NCBI GenBank assembly: GCA_944388145.1
Contig: CALXHQ010000001.1
Span: 310,001 to 374,000, forward strand
From: an uncultured Gemmiger sp.
GTDB lineage: Bacteria; Bacillota; Clostridia; Oscillospirales; Ruminococcaceae
DNA: 64,000 nucleotides
Direction of reading: 5' to 3'
Part shown: piece after piece, positions 1 to 7,458 of the stretch
How the letters are laid out: each line of letters starts with the position of its first letter
Position numbering within the stretch: position 1 is the stretch's first letter
The notes under the pieces: model-generated
What the model saw: the letters and a program-made list of their open reading frames with translations, nothing else
Told to the model about the DNA's origin: nothing
Databases searched by the model: none
Program-made: the position numbers and the translations under genes

Positions 1-1062
1 AAATACCCCAACGTGGACGGCGTGGTGGCTGTCACCCACCCCTACGGCTGCGGCGTGGCCATCAACGCACCGCTGGCCAAGATTCCCATCCGCGCGGTGA
101 CCAACCTGATCCGCCACCCGAACTTTGGCGGGGAGATCATGGTGGTGGGTTTGGGATGCGAAAAGCTGACCTATGACCGGGTACTGCCCCCGGAGGACAT
201 CACCCCTGAAAATGTGCTGACACTGCAGGACTATGCCGGTCACGACGCCATGATGCAGGCCATCCTGGACATGGCGGACAAAAAGCTGCAACGGCTGAAC
301 CGGCGCCGCCGTGAGGAGCTGCCTCTGAGCGAGCTGCTGATCGGCATGCAATGCGGCGGCAGCGATGCATTCAGCGGCATCACCGCCAACCCCAGTGCGG
401 GCTATGCAGCCGATATGCTGGTGCGGGGCGGTGCCACCGTTCTGTTCAGCGAGGTGACCGAGGTGCGCGACGGCGTTCATATGCTGGCCGCCCGCTGCGT
501 GGACGAGCACACCCGCGATCGCTTGGCCGAGGAAATGCAGTGGTACGACGACTATCTGGCCCAGGGCGGCGTGGACCGGGATGCCAACCCCACCCCCGGC
601 AACAAGAAGGGCGGCCTGGCCAACATTGTGGAAAAGGCCATGGGTTCCATCGCCAAGAGCGGCACCAGCCCCATTGTGGAGGTGCTTTCCCCCGCCGAAA
701 AGCCCACCAAACACGGGCTGATCTATGCGGCCACCCCTGCCAGCGACATCGTCTGCGGCCCCAGCCAGGTGGCCAGCGGCATCGACCTGCAGGTGTTTAT
801 GACCGGCCGCGGCACCCCCTACGGCCTGGACATCTGCCCGGTCATCAAGGTTTGCAGCCGCACCGAGATGAAGCAGCACTGGTTTGACCTGATCGATATT
901 TCCGCCGGCGGCATTGCCACCGGGGACAAAACCATCCCTGATGTGGGGCGGGAGATTTTTGACATGATCCTGGACGTGGCCAGCGGTATCCGCCAGCCGT
1001 ACAGCGACCAGTACGGATTCCACAACGATATGTGCATCTTTAACCCTGCACCCATCACCTGA
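1..1062 (+). CDS. garD: Galactarate dehydratase, C-terminal part (5' truncated by window edge)
   Basis: The open frame enters from the left edge (first codons read K-Y-P-N-V-D-G) and ends at a stop at 1060-1062, so the gene starts outside the window. The visible ~353 residues correspond to the C-terminal part of the UxaA/GarD family. The segment [10 protein letters not shown] followed by [17 protein letters not shown] closely resembles enterobacterial GarD and is less like altronate dehydratase Uxa[18 protein letters not shown], with its Cys and His/Asp-rich surroundings, is also family-typical. The known role is iron-dependent dehydration of galactarate (mucate) to 5-keto-4-deoxyglucarate in the cytosol. 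That fits the convergent gudD, garR and glycerate kinase genes nearby. The next gene starts 46 bases downstream on the same strand. UxaA-like altronate dehydratase is the main alternative. Confidence 0.85.
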   Translation, partial: KYPNVDGVVAVTHPYGCGVAINAPLAKIPIRAVTNLIRHPNFGGEIMVVGLGCEKLTYDRVLPPEDITPENVLTLQDYAGHDAMMQAILDMADKKLQRLNRRRREELPLSELLIGMQCGGSDAFSGITANPSAGYAADMLVRGGATVLFSEVTEVRDGVHMLAARCVDEHTRDRLAEEMQWYDDYLAQGGVDRDANPTPGNKKGGLANIVEKAMGSIAKSGTSPIVEVLSPAEKPTKHGLIYAATPASDIVCGPSQVASGIDLQVFMTGRGTPYGLDICPVIKVCSRTEMKQHWFDLIDISAGGIATGDKTIPDVGREIFDMILDVASGIRQPYSDQYGFHNDMCIFNPAPIT

Positions 1063-1108
1063 CCGGACGTCTCGCCGCCAGACCGCCAAAAAGGAGTGAA
1101 GTAGAACC

Positions 1109-2326
1109 GTGGCTGTTCATGTTGTCGATGAAGCCCGCCGCTGCCTGCACTGCCAAAAGCCGATGTGCCGCGAGGGCTGCCCTATCCACACCCCCATTCC
1201 CGATATGATCCAGATGTTTCTGCACCATCAGATCGACGAGGCCGGTTTGATGCTGTTTGAAAACAATCCCCTGAGCGACGTGTGCAGCCTGGTCTGCGAC
1301 CAGGAAAAGCAGTGTGAAGGACACTGTGTACTGGGCCGCAAGGGCCAGCCGGTGCACATTTCCAGCATTGAAAACTACATTTCGGACAGTTACCTGGACC
1401 GGTTGGAGCTTCCCTGCGAGGAAAAGAAACACAAGCGGGTGGCCATTATCGGTTCCGGCCCCGCAGGCATCACCATCGCAGTACTGCTGGCCCAGAAGGG
1501 CTACGATGTGACCCTGTTTGAGAGTCACGACAAAATCGGCGGTGTGCTGCGCTACGGCATCCCGGAGTTCCGCCTGCCAAAGTCAATGTTGGACCGCTAC
1601 AAGACCCAGCTGGTCAAGCTGGGCATCAAGATCCGTCCAAACACCGTCATCGGCACCACCCTGACACTGGACGATTTGCAGCGGGATGGCTACAAGGCCA
1701 TCTTTATCGGAACTGGCGTGTGGCGCCCCCGCAAACTGAATATTCCCGGCGAGAGCCTGGGCCATGTGCATTTTGCCATCAACTACCTGCAAAACCCCGA
1801 TGTCTACGACCTGGGCAACGACCTGGTGGTGATTGGTGCCGGCAACTCTGCCATGGATGTAGCCCGCACCGCGCTGCGCAAGGGCGTGCGCCATGTGACG
1901 GTATTCTGCCGCCGGCTGCAGGCTGCCGCCAGCCAGAACGAGATCGACTACGCCATTGCCGATGGCGTCGAGTTTTTGTACGGTGCCCGGCCGGTGGAGA
2001 TCACCGACGAGGGCGTGCGCTACCAGATGGCCAGCTTTGATGATCAGGGCAATGTAACCGCGCTGAGCGCCCCTCAATTGTTCCCCTGTTCCAGCGTGAT
2101 TGTGGCCGTCAGCCAGGGACCGCTGAACCGCATCGTCAGCACCACCAAGGGCCTGAACACCAACGACCGCGGTCTGCTGACCACCGATGGCGAAGGCCAT
2201 ACCAGCCGCCCCGGCGTATTTGCCAGCGGGGATGTGGTCTCCGGTGCCCGCACGGTGGTGGAAGCCGTCAAGTATTCAAAGGAAGTGGCACGGGCCATGG
2301 ATGAATATCTGCAGACGGTGGAATGA
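1109..2326 (+). CDS. GltD-like FAD/NAD(P)-dependent oxidoreductase with N-terminal Fe-S domain
   Basis: The protein has 405 residues from a GTG start at 1109; AAGGAG lies 13 bases upstream, a rather long spacing. An N-terminal Cys-rich domain (CLHCQKPMCREGCP, about residues 12-25, with further Cys at about 55-75) matches the helical Fe-S domain shared by the glutamate synthase small subunit and dihydropyrimidine dehydrogenase. It is followed by an FAD-binding GSGPAGITIA motif (~115), a second dinucleotide motif GAGNSAMDVA (~245) and a C-terminal GDVVSGARTVVEAV segment that contacts FAD. The family moves electrons between NAD(P)H, flavin and Fe-S clusters, usually together with a catalytic partner. 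No glutamate synthase large subunit is visible, so ammonia assimilation is not supported. It lies directly behind garD, and its partner and substrate are unknown. Confidence 0.75.
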   Translation: MAVHVVDEARRCLHCQKPMCREGCPIHTPIPDMIQMFLHHQIDEAGLMLFENNPLSDVCSLVCDQEKQCEGHCVLGRKGQPVHISSIENYISDSYLDRLELPCEEKKHKRVAIIGSGPAGITIAVLLAQKGYDVTLFESHDKIGGVLRYGIPEFRLPKSMLDRYKTQLVKLGIKIRPNTVIGTTLTLDDLQRDGYKAIFIGTGVWRPRKLNIPGESLGHVHFAINYLQNPDVYDLGNDLVVIGAGNSAMDVARTALRKGVRHVTVFCRRLQAAASQNEIDYAIADGVEFLYGARPVEITDEGVRYQMASFDDQGNVTALSAPQLFPCSSVIVAVSQGPLNRIVSTTKGLNTNDRGLLTTDGEGHTSRPGVFASGDVVSGARTVVEAVKYSKEVARAMDEYLQTVE

Positions 2327-2366
2327 TATTTTTGACATCCTCTCCCCTTCGTTATACCCCAAGATG

Positions 2367-2410
2367 GCCAAAGGCCCTGACGGAGTGTTCCAGCAGGGCC
2401 TTTGGCTTTA
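2367..2410 (+). terminator. Rho-independent terminator after garD-oxidoreductase operon
   Basis: An inverted repeat, GCCAAAGGCCCTG (2367-2379) with CAGGGCCTTTGGC (2394-2406), makes a 13-bp stem followed by a short T-rich tail (TTTATTG). It lies 40 bases after the plus-strand stop codon. The remaining bases up to the convergent gene at 2582 (about 170) show no further recognisable feature. Confidence 0.75.
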
Positions 2411-2581
2411 TTGTATCAGAGAGGTCTGTGGGGATGGCTTGATTCCGTGTTACCCGCCATATTCACTGCGGGATCTGTTTTCTGCTGCGCTGCGGCATTG
2501 CAGAAGCTTTGTATATCGTTGCGGCCTTTATGCCGCGTCCGGCACATTTTTCACGTTGCCGGGTACGCACTGGTTAGCAGC

Positions 2582-3934
2582 TCAGCGCACCAGACAGGGC
2601 TTTTTGTGGTCGTAGGTCCAGCCGGAGATCAGATACTGCATGGCCATAGCGTCGTCCCGGTCATGGCTGGGCAGGCTATTGTACAGGGCGTTCGCCTGCA
2701 TGACCCGGTCCATGTTCAGATGCACGCCCAGACCGGGGCCTTCAGGCACCTGCAGCTTACCGCCGATGATCTGCGGGGTATCCTCCAGCAGGTTTTGCCC
2801 ATCCTGCCAGATCCAGTGGGTATCCAGCGGTGCCGGGGTTCCGGCGGCGGCAGCCCCCACCTGGGCAAAGGCTGCCAGCGTGATGTCGAAGTGATTGTTG
2901 GAGTGTACACCCCAGGTCAGGCCCCAGGATTCCAGCAGCTGAGACATACGGACGGCGCCGTCAAAGCCCCAGAAGTGCGGGTCGGCCAGGATGATGTCGC
3001 AGGCATTCAGGCTGACGGTGTGGTAGAACTGCCGCCAGTCGGTGGCGATCATGTTGGTGGCCACCTGGAACTGGGTGGCATTTTTGAACTCTCGCATGAT
3101 CTCGCGGCCGGAGAAGCCCGCCTCGGGACCGCAGGGATCCTCCACATAGGTGATGACGCCGTGCATTGGCCTGCACAGGCGGATGGCCTCTTCCAAGCTC
3201 CAGGCGCCGTTGGGGTCGATGTTGATGCGGGCTGCAGGGAAGGCTTTTTTCAGCGCGCAGAGATCTTCCATCTCCTGTTCCCCGCGCAGGACGCCGCCCT
3301 TAAGCTTAAAGTTTTCAAAGCCGTACTTTTCCTTCAGGGCCTGGGCCTCCTCAACGATGCGTCCGGAGGTAAGAATTTCCTCGCGGCGAAGTCGGAACCA
3401 GGGATCCGGGCTGTTGCTCTCATCCAGATAGGCGATGCCAGGGGCTGTATACTTGCTCTTGTCCGAGACGTAGAACAGATAGCCCAGCACCTCCACCTCA
3501 TCGCGCTGTTTGCCTTCGCCCAGCAGCTGGCACATGGGCACGCCCGCAAACTGGCCCATCAGGTCCATCATGGCGCACTCGATGGCCCATTCGCTCTTGA
3601 CGACAAACTTCAGCTTGGAGATGTCCAGCGTCTGGATTCCCTCACCGTCGTCACCGGCGCCGGGCTTTGTCAACTTGTGAATCTTTTGCAGCACCTGGCG
3701 GTAGCAGGCCACAGGTTGCCCCACCACCAGCGGCTTGACCGCGTTGAGACAGTCACAGGTATAGTCGCCGCCGTGGATTTCGCCGATACCGGTGTGTCCG
3801 GCATTGTCCTTGAGGATGACCAGATTGCGGGTAAAGCAGGGCGCATGGGCACCGCTGAGGGTCATAAGCATGCTGTCATAACCGGCCACCGGGATAACCT
3901 GCATACTGGTGATCACGGGAGATGAAATGGGCAT
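2582..3934 (-). CDS. Glucarate dehydratase-like enolase-superfamily protein (second paralogue, GudX/GudD-like)
   Basis: This 450-residue enolase-superfamily member clearly resembles the other glucarate dehydratase in the window. Residues expected for GudD chemistry are present: K210-x-K212, D240 in IDPNG, E271, N294, D318 in ADP and H344 in VHSNNHFD. It therefore looks catalytically competent rather than a dead copy. The known family reaction is dehydration of D-glucarate or L-idarate to 5-keto-4-deoxyglucarate. Compared with the 9568-10896 copy it has different N-terminal and active-site-cap segments (insertion around residues 92-105), which hints at a different hexarate. It is the last minus-strand gene of the island, lies 99 bases downstream of the glycerate kinase and behind a strong terminator, and has no obvious promoter of its own. 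Expression may depend on read-through. Confidence 0.85.
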   Translation of the reverse strand: MPISSPVITSMQVIPVAGYDSMLMTLSGAHAPCFTRNLVILKDNAGHTGIGEIHGGDYTCDCLNAVKPLVVGQPVACYRQVLQKIHKLTKPGAGDDGEGIQTLDISKLKFVVKSEWAIECAMMDLMGQFAGVPMCQLLGEGKQRDEVEVLGYLFYVSDKSKYTAPGIAYLDESNSPDPWFRLRREEILTSGRIVEEAQALKEKYGFENFKLKGGVLRGEQEMEDLCALKKAFPAARINIDPNGAWSLEEAIRLCRPMHGVITYVEDPCGPEAGFSGREIMREFKNATQFQVATNMIATDWRQFYHTVSLNACDIILADPHFWGFDGAVRMSQLLESWGLTWGVHSNNHFDITLAAFAQVGAAAAGTPAPLDTHWIWQDGQNLLEDTPQIIGGKLQVPEGPGLGVHLNMDRVMQANALYNSLPSHDRDDAMAMQYLISGWTYDHKKPCLVR

Positions 3935-3963
3935 TGGTAGTCCTCACTGTATGTGCAATGGAT

Positions 3964-4000
3964 CAAAAAATGGGCGGCGTGGCTCTTCCACGCCGCCCAT
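3964..4000 (-). terminator. Intrinsic terminator between glycerate kinase and second gudD paralogue
   Basis: A perfect 13-bp stem (3970-3982 with 3988-4000, 5-base loop CTCTT) is followed on the minus strand by six T residues (3965-3970 read as A on plus). It should end most transcripts coming from the glycerate kinase and so attenuate the downstream dehydratase gene. Confidence 0.85.
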
Positions 4001-4033
4001 AAATGCGTTATGTGTCAAGCCAAGTAAAGTGGC

Positions 4034-5266
4034 TTACTGTACCAGCGCCACTGCCACGTCATTGACGTTGGTGCCGGTGGGGCCGGTAACGATCAGTCCG
4101 TCCACAGCCTGCAGGGCATGGTAGGCGTCATTGTCGGCCAAAACATCGTGGACGCTGAGCCCCTTGGCGGCCAGTGCGGCGGCAGTATCGCCGTCCACAT
4201 AACCGCCCGCCGCATCGGTGGGGCCGTCGGTACCGTCAGACCCCACGCTGAACACCGCGGCATTTGCCATACCGGCAATGCCGGGGGCTGCAGCCAGAGC
4301 CAGCTCCTGATTGCGTCCCCCCAACCCGTGACCCGTCAGATGAACCACCGTCTCGCCGCCCGCCAGAAAAGCCAGCGGCCTGTCAGTATTCTCATGGGTC
4401 TTGAGCACCGATGCCAGAAAGCTGCCTGCCTCTTTGGCCTGGCAGCACAGGCGGTCGGTGAGAAGCACCGGCTCATACCCCAGCCCGCGGCAGGCGTCCG
4501 CCGCCGCGGCGCACAGCTCCCGCACGCTGCCGGTGATCCGTGTTTCTACGTTGTCCAGCTGCTTGGGGGTTTCGCTGTGCAGGCAGGCCATGGCCTGGTC
4601 ACTCAGGCGCAGGCTGTATTTGCTCACCACAGCCAACGCGTCGGCGCAGGTGGTGGAGTCGGGACAGGCCGGGCCGGAGGCAATCATGTCCAGCGGGTCG
4701 CCGATGATGTCGGACAGCACCACGGCGTAAACCTTTGCAGGGGCGCAGGCCTCGGCAAAGCGGCCGCCCTTGACGCCGGACAGGCGCTTGCGGACCGTGT
4801 TCATCTCGACGATATCGGCACCGCAGGCCAGCAGCTGGCTGGTGATATCCTGCAGTTCCCCGCCGGGGATGAGCGGCTTTTCAAACAGGGCGCTGCCGCC
4901 GCCGGACAGCAGGAAGAGGACAGTGTCCCCCGCCGCTGCGTCCGCCACCAGTTCCAGCGCAGCCTGGGTGGCCCGGAACGAATTTTCGTCCGGCACCGGA
5001 TGCCCTGCCTCGTAGCAGGTGCAGCGGGGCAGCTCCCCCTTGACATGGCCGTATTTGGTTACCACCACGCCGGCCGAAAGCCGGTCGCCCAGGCAGAGCA
5101 CGGCTGCATGGGCCATCTGCCAGGCTGCCTTGCCGGCGGCCACCAGCAGTACCCGGCCAGGAAACTGCCGGTCTTCCAGCGCACGGCGGACCGCTTCGTC
5201 CGGAAGCACGGCATGAATCGCCTGCCGGAGGATCGTATCAGCATTGGCACGCAAGCGGCTGTTCAT
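4034..5266 (-). CDS. Glycerate 2-kinase, MOFRL (class II) family
   Basis: The 410 residues match the DUF4147/MOFRL glycerate kinase family. The N-terminal domain carries VVAAGKAAW-like VLLVAAGKAAWQMA (~41) and the hallmark LFLLSGGGSALFEKP (~116-130). NTVRKRLSGVKGGRFA follows, then the C-terminal MOFRL motif GGRNQELALAAA with SVGSDGTDGPTDAAGG. The family phosphorylates D-glycerate, typically to 2-phosphoglycerate. Here it would finish hexarate breakdown by feeding glycerate made by the upstream garR product into lower glycolysis. The ATG at 5266 has an AGAGG ribosome site and lies 33 bases after garR, so the two are co-transcribed. Older annotations call such proteins hydroxypyruvate reductase (TtuD); the neighbourhood favours the kinase role. 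Confidence 0.9.
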   Translation of the reverse strand: MNSRLRANADTILRQAIHAVLPDEAVRRALEDRQFPGRVLLVAAGKAAWQMAHAAVLCLGDRLSAGVVVTKYGHVKGELPRCTCYEAGHPVPDENSFRATQAALELVADAAAGDTVLFLLSGGGSALFEKPLIPGGELQDITSQLLACGADIVEMNTVRKRLSGVKGGRFAEACAPAKVYAVVLSDIIGDPLDMIASGPACPDSTTCADALAVVSKYSLRLSDQAMACLHSETPKQLDNVETRITGSVRELCAAAADACRGLGYEPVLLTDRLCCQAKEAGSFLASVLKTHENTDRPLAFLAGGETVVHLTGHGLGGRNQELALAAAPGIAGMANAAVFSVGSDGTDGPTDAAGGYVDGDTAAALAAKGLSVHDVLADNDAYHALQAVDGLIVTGPTGTNVNDVAVALVQ

Positions 5267-5299
5267 GGCAAATTCCTCTTTACTGTAAGTTTTGTACGG

Positions 5300-6181
5300 T
5301 CAGCGACCGATCTGGATGCCGGTCAGCTTCTCGTAGTAATGGGCGATGCAGCTGTGGTCATGCTGACCCTCGCCGTTATTGTGCAGCCACTGCAGCACCT
5401 CCTGCACCTCGGCGGTCATGGGGACCGGTGCGCCGATGGCATGGGCGCAGTCAAGGGCGTTGTTCAGGTCCTTGATATGCAGGTCAATCTTGAAGCCGGG
5501 CTTCTCGTCGCCGGCAATCATCATGGGAGCCTTGGCATTCATCACGGTGGAGCCCGCCAAGCCGCCCTTGATGGCCTCAAACACCAGCTGCGGATCGACA
5601 CCGGCCTTCTGGGCCAGGGTCAGGGCCTCGGCCAGGGCCTGGATGTTGCAGGCAACGATGATCTGGTTGGCCAGCTTGGTGGTGTTGCCGGCGCCCACGT
5701 CGCCGCAGCGCACAACCGAAGCGCCCATGCAGCCCAGCAGATCCTTGTACTTGTCAAACACTTCCTGCTTGCCGCCGACCATGAAGGACAGGGTGCCGTC
5801 AATGGCCTTGGGCTCACCGCCGGAAACCGGAGCATCCAGCATATCAATGCCCTTTGCTTCCAGAACAGCGGCAATCTCCTTGGAGGCAACCGGGTTGATG
5901 GAGCTCATATCAATGAAGGTGGTGCCGGGGCGCATATGCTCGGCAACACCGCCCGGGGTCAGCATAACTTCCTTCACCTGGGGGGAGTTGGGCAGCATGG
6001 TCATCACCACATCGCAGGTATCGCCGATTTCCGGCTGGGTGGCGGCGGTGGCTCCGGCGGCCACAACCTCGGCCACATTGGCCTCGTTGCGGTCATTGAC
6101 CAGCAGCTCGTAGCCGGCCTTCAGCAGATTTTTTGCCATGGGCTTGCCCATGATACCCAGACCAATCAGACCAAGTTTCAT
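5300..6181 (-). CDS. garR: Tartronate semialdehyde reductase (2-hydroxy-3-oxopropionate reductase)
   Basis: A 293-residue beta-hydroxyacid dehydrogenase. The N-terminal Rossmann motif GLIGLGIMGKPMAKNLLKAG (residues 4-23) binds NAD(P)H. The substrate motif DAPVSGGEPKAIDGTLSFM (~115-135) and the catalytic-lysine motif GNTTKLANQ (~165-173) are intact. The length is normal for GarR/GlxR (about 295). It reduces tartronate semialdehyde to D-glycerate in the cytosol. Its position between a pyruvate-lyase-family gene and a glycerate kinase fits the galactarate/glucarate pathway. The start ATG at 6181 is preceded by GAGAGG. It lies 104 bases after the DapA-family gene, probably in the same transcript. 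Confidence 0.92.
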   Translation of the reverse strand: MKLGLIGLGIMGKPMAKNLLKAGYELLVNDRNEANVAEVVAAGATAATQPEIGDTCDVVMTMLPNSPQVKEVMLTPGGVAEHMRPGTTFIDMSSINPVASKEIAAVLEAKGIDMLDAPVSGGEPKAIDGTLSFMVGGKQEVFDKYKDLLGCMGASVVRCGDVGAGNTTKLANQIIVACNIQALAEALTLAQKAGVDPQLVFEAIKGGLAGSTVMNAKAPMMIAGDEKPGFKIDLHIKDLNNALDCAHAIGAPVPMTAEVQEVLQWLHNNGEGQHDHSCIAHYYEKLTGIQIGR

Positions 6182-6285
6182 AATGTTTTACCTCTCTTCA
6201 ATCTCTCGTGTGAAAACGTATGTATGGAAAACGGCGGGCCTTGGATGAGTCACACCCGCAGCCGGGGCCGTCACCGTCAGAATCA

Positions 6286-7206
6286 TTACAGCAGATCCAT
6301 TTCCTTCAGCACAGTGCGCAGCTTTTCCTTCTGCTCAGCGGTCAGTTCCTGGATGGGATCCAGGCACTTGCCAACCGGCAGCCCCTGCATAACCAGCGCC
6401 TCCTTGATGGTCTGAGGGAAGGTACCCATGTTGGTGGCAATGCGCAGCGGTGCCAGTTTGTACTGGGCTGCCAGCGCGCCGGCATAGTCGCCGTCCTCCC
6501 ACTTGTCATAGATGTCGGCGGTAATGCGGGGGGCGACATTGGCGCAGCTGGCAATGGCGCCGGTGGCGCCGTACATCAGTGCGGCAAAGATCATGGTGTC
6601 GCGGCCCATCAGCACGTTGAAATGATCCCGCTGGTCGGCGGTGAGGCGCAGGTACTCCTCCGCGTTGGTCATGTCGCCGGTGGAGTCCTTGACGGCTACA
6701 ATGTTCTTGCAGTCGCGGGCCAGGCGGGCCACCGTGGCGGGGGCAATGGTGACGTTTGTTTTGGGTTTATTGTTGTATAGAATCACCGGCATCTCGGTGC
6801 TGTCGGCGATGGTCTTGTAGTAAGTATACAGCTCGTCCTGCGTCTGGCTGATAAACATGGGGGTCAACACGCTGACCGCGTCATAGCCGCCCACCTGCTC
6901 CACCAGCTTGATGAGATGGATCACACCGCGGGTGGTGATGTGATTGCAGCCGGCAAACAGCTGAATGGGGCGGCCCTTGCGGGTGGCTTTGCCCACCACA
7001 GCCTCCTTGACGGTGGTCAGGATCTTGACAAACTCGTCATCGTTGACCGCGTAGAACTCGCCGGTGGTGCCCAGCGGAAACAGACCGTGCACGCCGCCGT
7101 CCACCAGGCGCTTGCTCATCATGGCCAGCACGTCGTAGTTGACAGAGCCGTCATCGTGAAAAGGGGTAATGATGGGGGGTGTAATGCCATACGGTACAAA
7201 CGCCAT
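6286..7206 (-). CDS. DapA/NanA-family lyase, probable 5-keto-4-deoxyglucarate aldolase
   Basis: A class I Schiff-base lyase of 306 residues from the ATG at 7206, which has AGGAAG just upstream; an in-frame start seven codons earlier lacks this site. The PLGTTGEFY motif (44-52), Tyr144 in ILYNNKP and the Schiff-base Lys173 in VAVKDSTGD are all present. Family members either cleave or dehydrate 2-keto acids (DHDPS, N-acetylneuraminate lyase, KDG aldolase, 5-keto-4-deoxyglucarate dehydratase). The next two genes encode tartronate semialdehyde reductase and glycerate kinase, and no GarL-type (HpcH) aldolase is visible. The context therefore argues for retro-aldol cleavage of 5-keto-4-deoxyglucarate to pyruvate and tartronate semialdehyde. 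A dehydratase making 2-oxoglutarate semialdehyde is the main alternative. It is the first gene after the promoter at 7284-7311. Confidence 0.8.
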   Translation of the reverse strand: MAFVPYGITPPIITPFHDDGSVNYDVLAMMSKRLVDGGVHGLFPLGTTGEFYAVNDDEFVKILTTVKEAVVGKATRKGRPIQLFAGCNHITTRGVIHLIKLVEQVGGYDAVSVLTPMFISQTQDELYTYYKTIADSTEMPVILYNNKPKTNVTIAPATVARLARDCKNIVAVKDSTGDMTNAEEYLRLTADQRDHFNVLMGRDTMIFAALMYGATGAIASCANVAPRITADIYDKWEDGDYAGALAAQYKLAPLRIATNMGTFPQTIKEALVMQGLPVGKCLDPIQELTAEQKEKLRTVLKEMDLL

Positions 7207-7283
7207 AAGAATCTTCCTTTCTGTCACCGGCGCGATCCAAACGGTCGCCGCCTGCCGGCATCCTCTTTTTCGGGTTTGATTCT

Positions 7284-7311
7284 ATTATAAAAAACCCCCG
7301 CCGCAGTGCAA
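7284..7311 (-). promoter_or_regulatory. Sigma-70-type promoter for the DapA-family/garR/glycerate kinase operon
   Basis: On the minus strand TTGCAC (7306-7311) is followed after 16 bases by a perfect TATAAT (7284-7289). No sigma-54 -24/-12 element (GG-N10-GC) could be fitted here. The leader to the ATG at 7206 is about 70 bases. Confidence 0.7.
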
Positions 7312-7328
7312 TTGGCAGTTAGGCCAAA
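7309..7328 (-). promoter_or_regulatory. Shared operator-like box (TTTGG-N11-ATTG) upstream of the DapA-family operon promoter
   Basis: Minus strand TTTGG-N11-ATTG abuts and slightly overlaps the -35 element, and contains the perfect inverted repeat TTGGC-CTAACT-GCCAA. Related boxes sit at the same promoter position at 11002-11022 and 15431-15451. Confidence 0.5.
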
Positions 7329-7339
7329 GGGGGCAGGCG

Positions 7340-7411
7340 TGTTTCATTGCAATCTGACAGTTTTTCACTTTTTTGTTTCATTCCGTTTCCGAATCATTGC
7401 ATATTGAAACA
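7340..7411. promoter_or_regulatory. Cluster of TGTTTCA/TGAAACA elements between regulator and lyase genes
   Basis: TGTTTCA occurs at 7340-7346 and 7374-7380, and its inverse TGAAACA at 7405-7411. The last two form an inverted pair whose centres are 31 bp apart, about three helical turns. One more copy lies at 11043-11049 upstream of the gudD promoter. These are candidate upstream binding sites for the adjacent PrpR-like regulator; no direct proof exists in the sequence. Confidence 0.4.
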
Positions 7412-7458
7412 AAAAGCAGATTTTTGTGGCGGCGAAACCTGTGTGTCCGGGAACCCGC

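Noticed and set aside
7290-7330. A sigma-54 (-24/-12) promoter upstream of the DapA-family gene
   Set aside because: GG and GC pairs exist but with 14 or 7 bases between them instead of 10; a TTGCAC-16-TATAAT promoter fits better.
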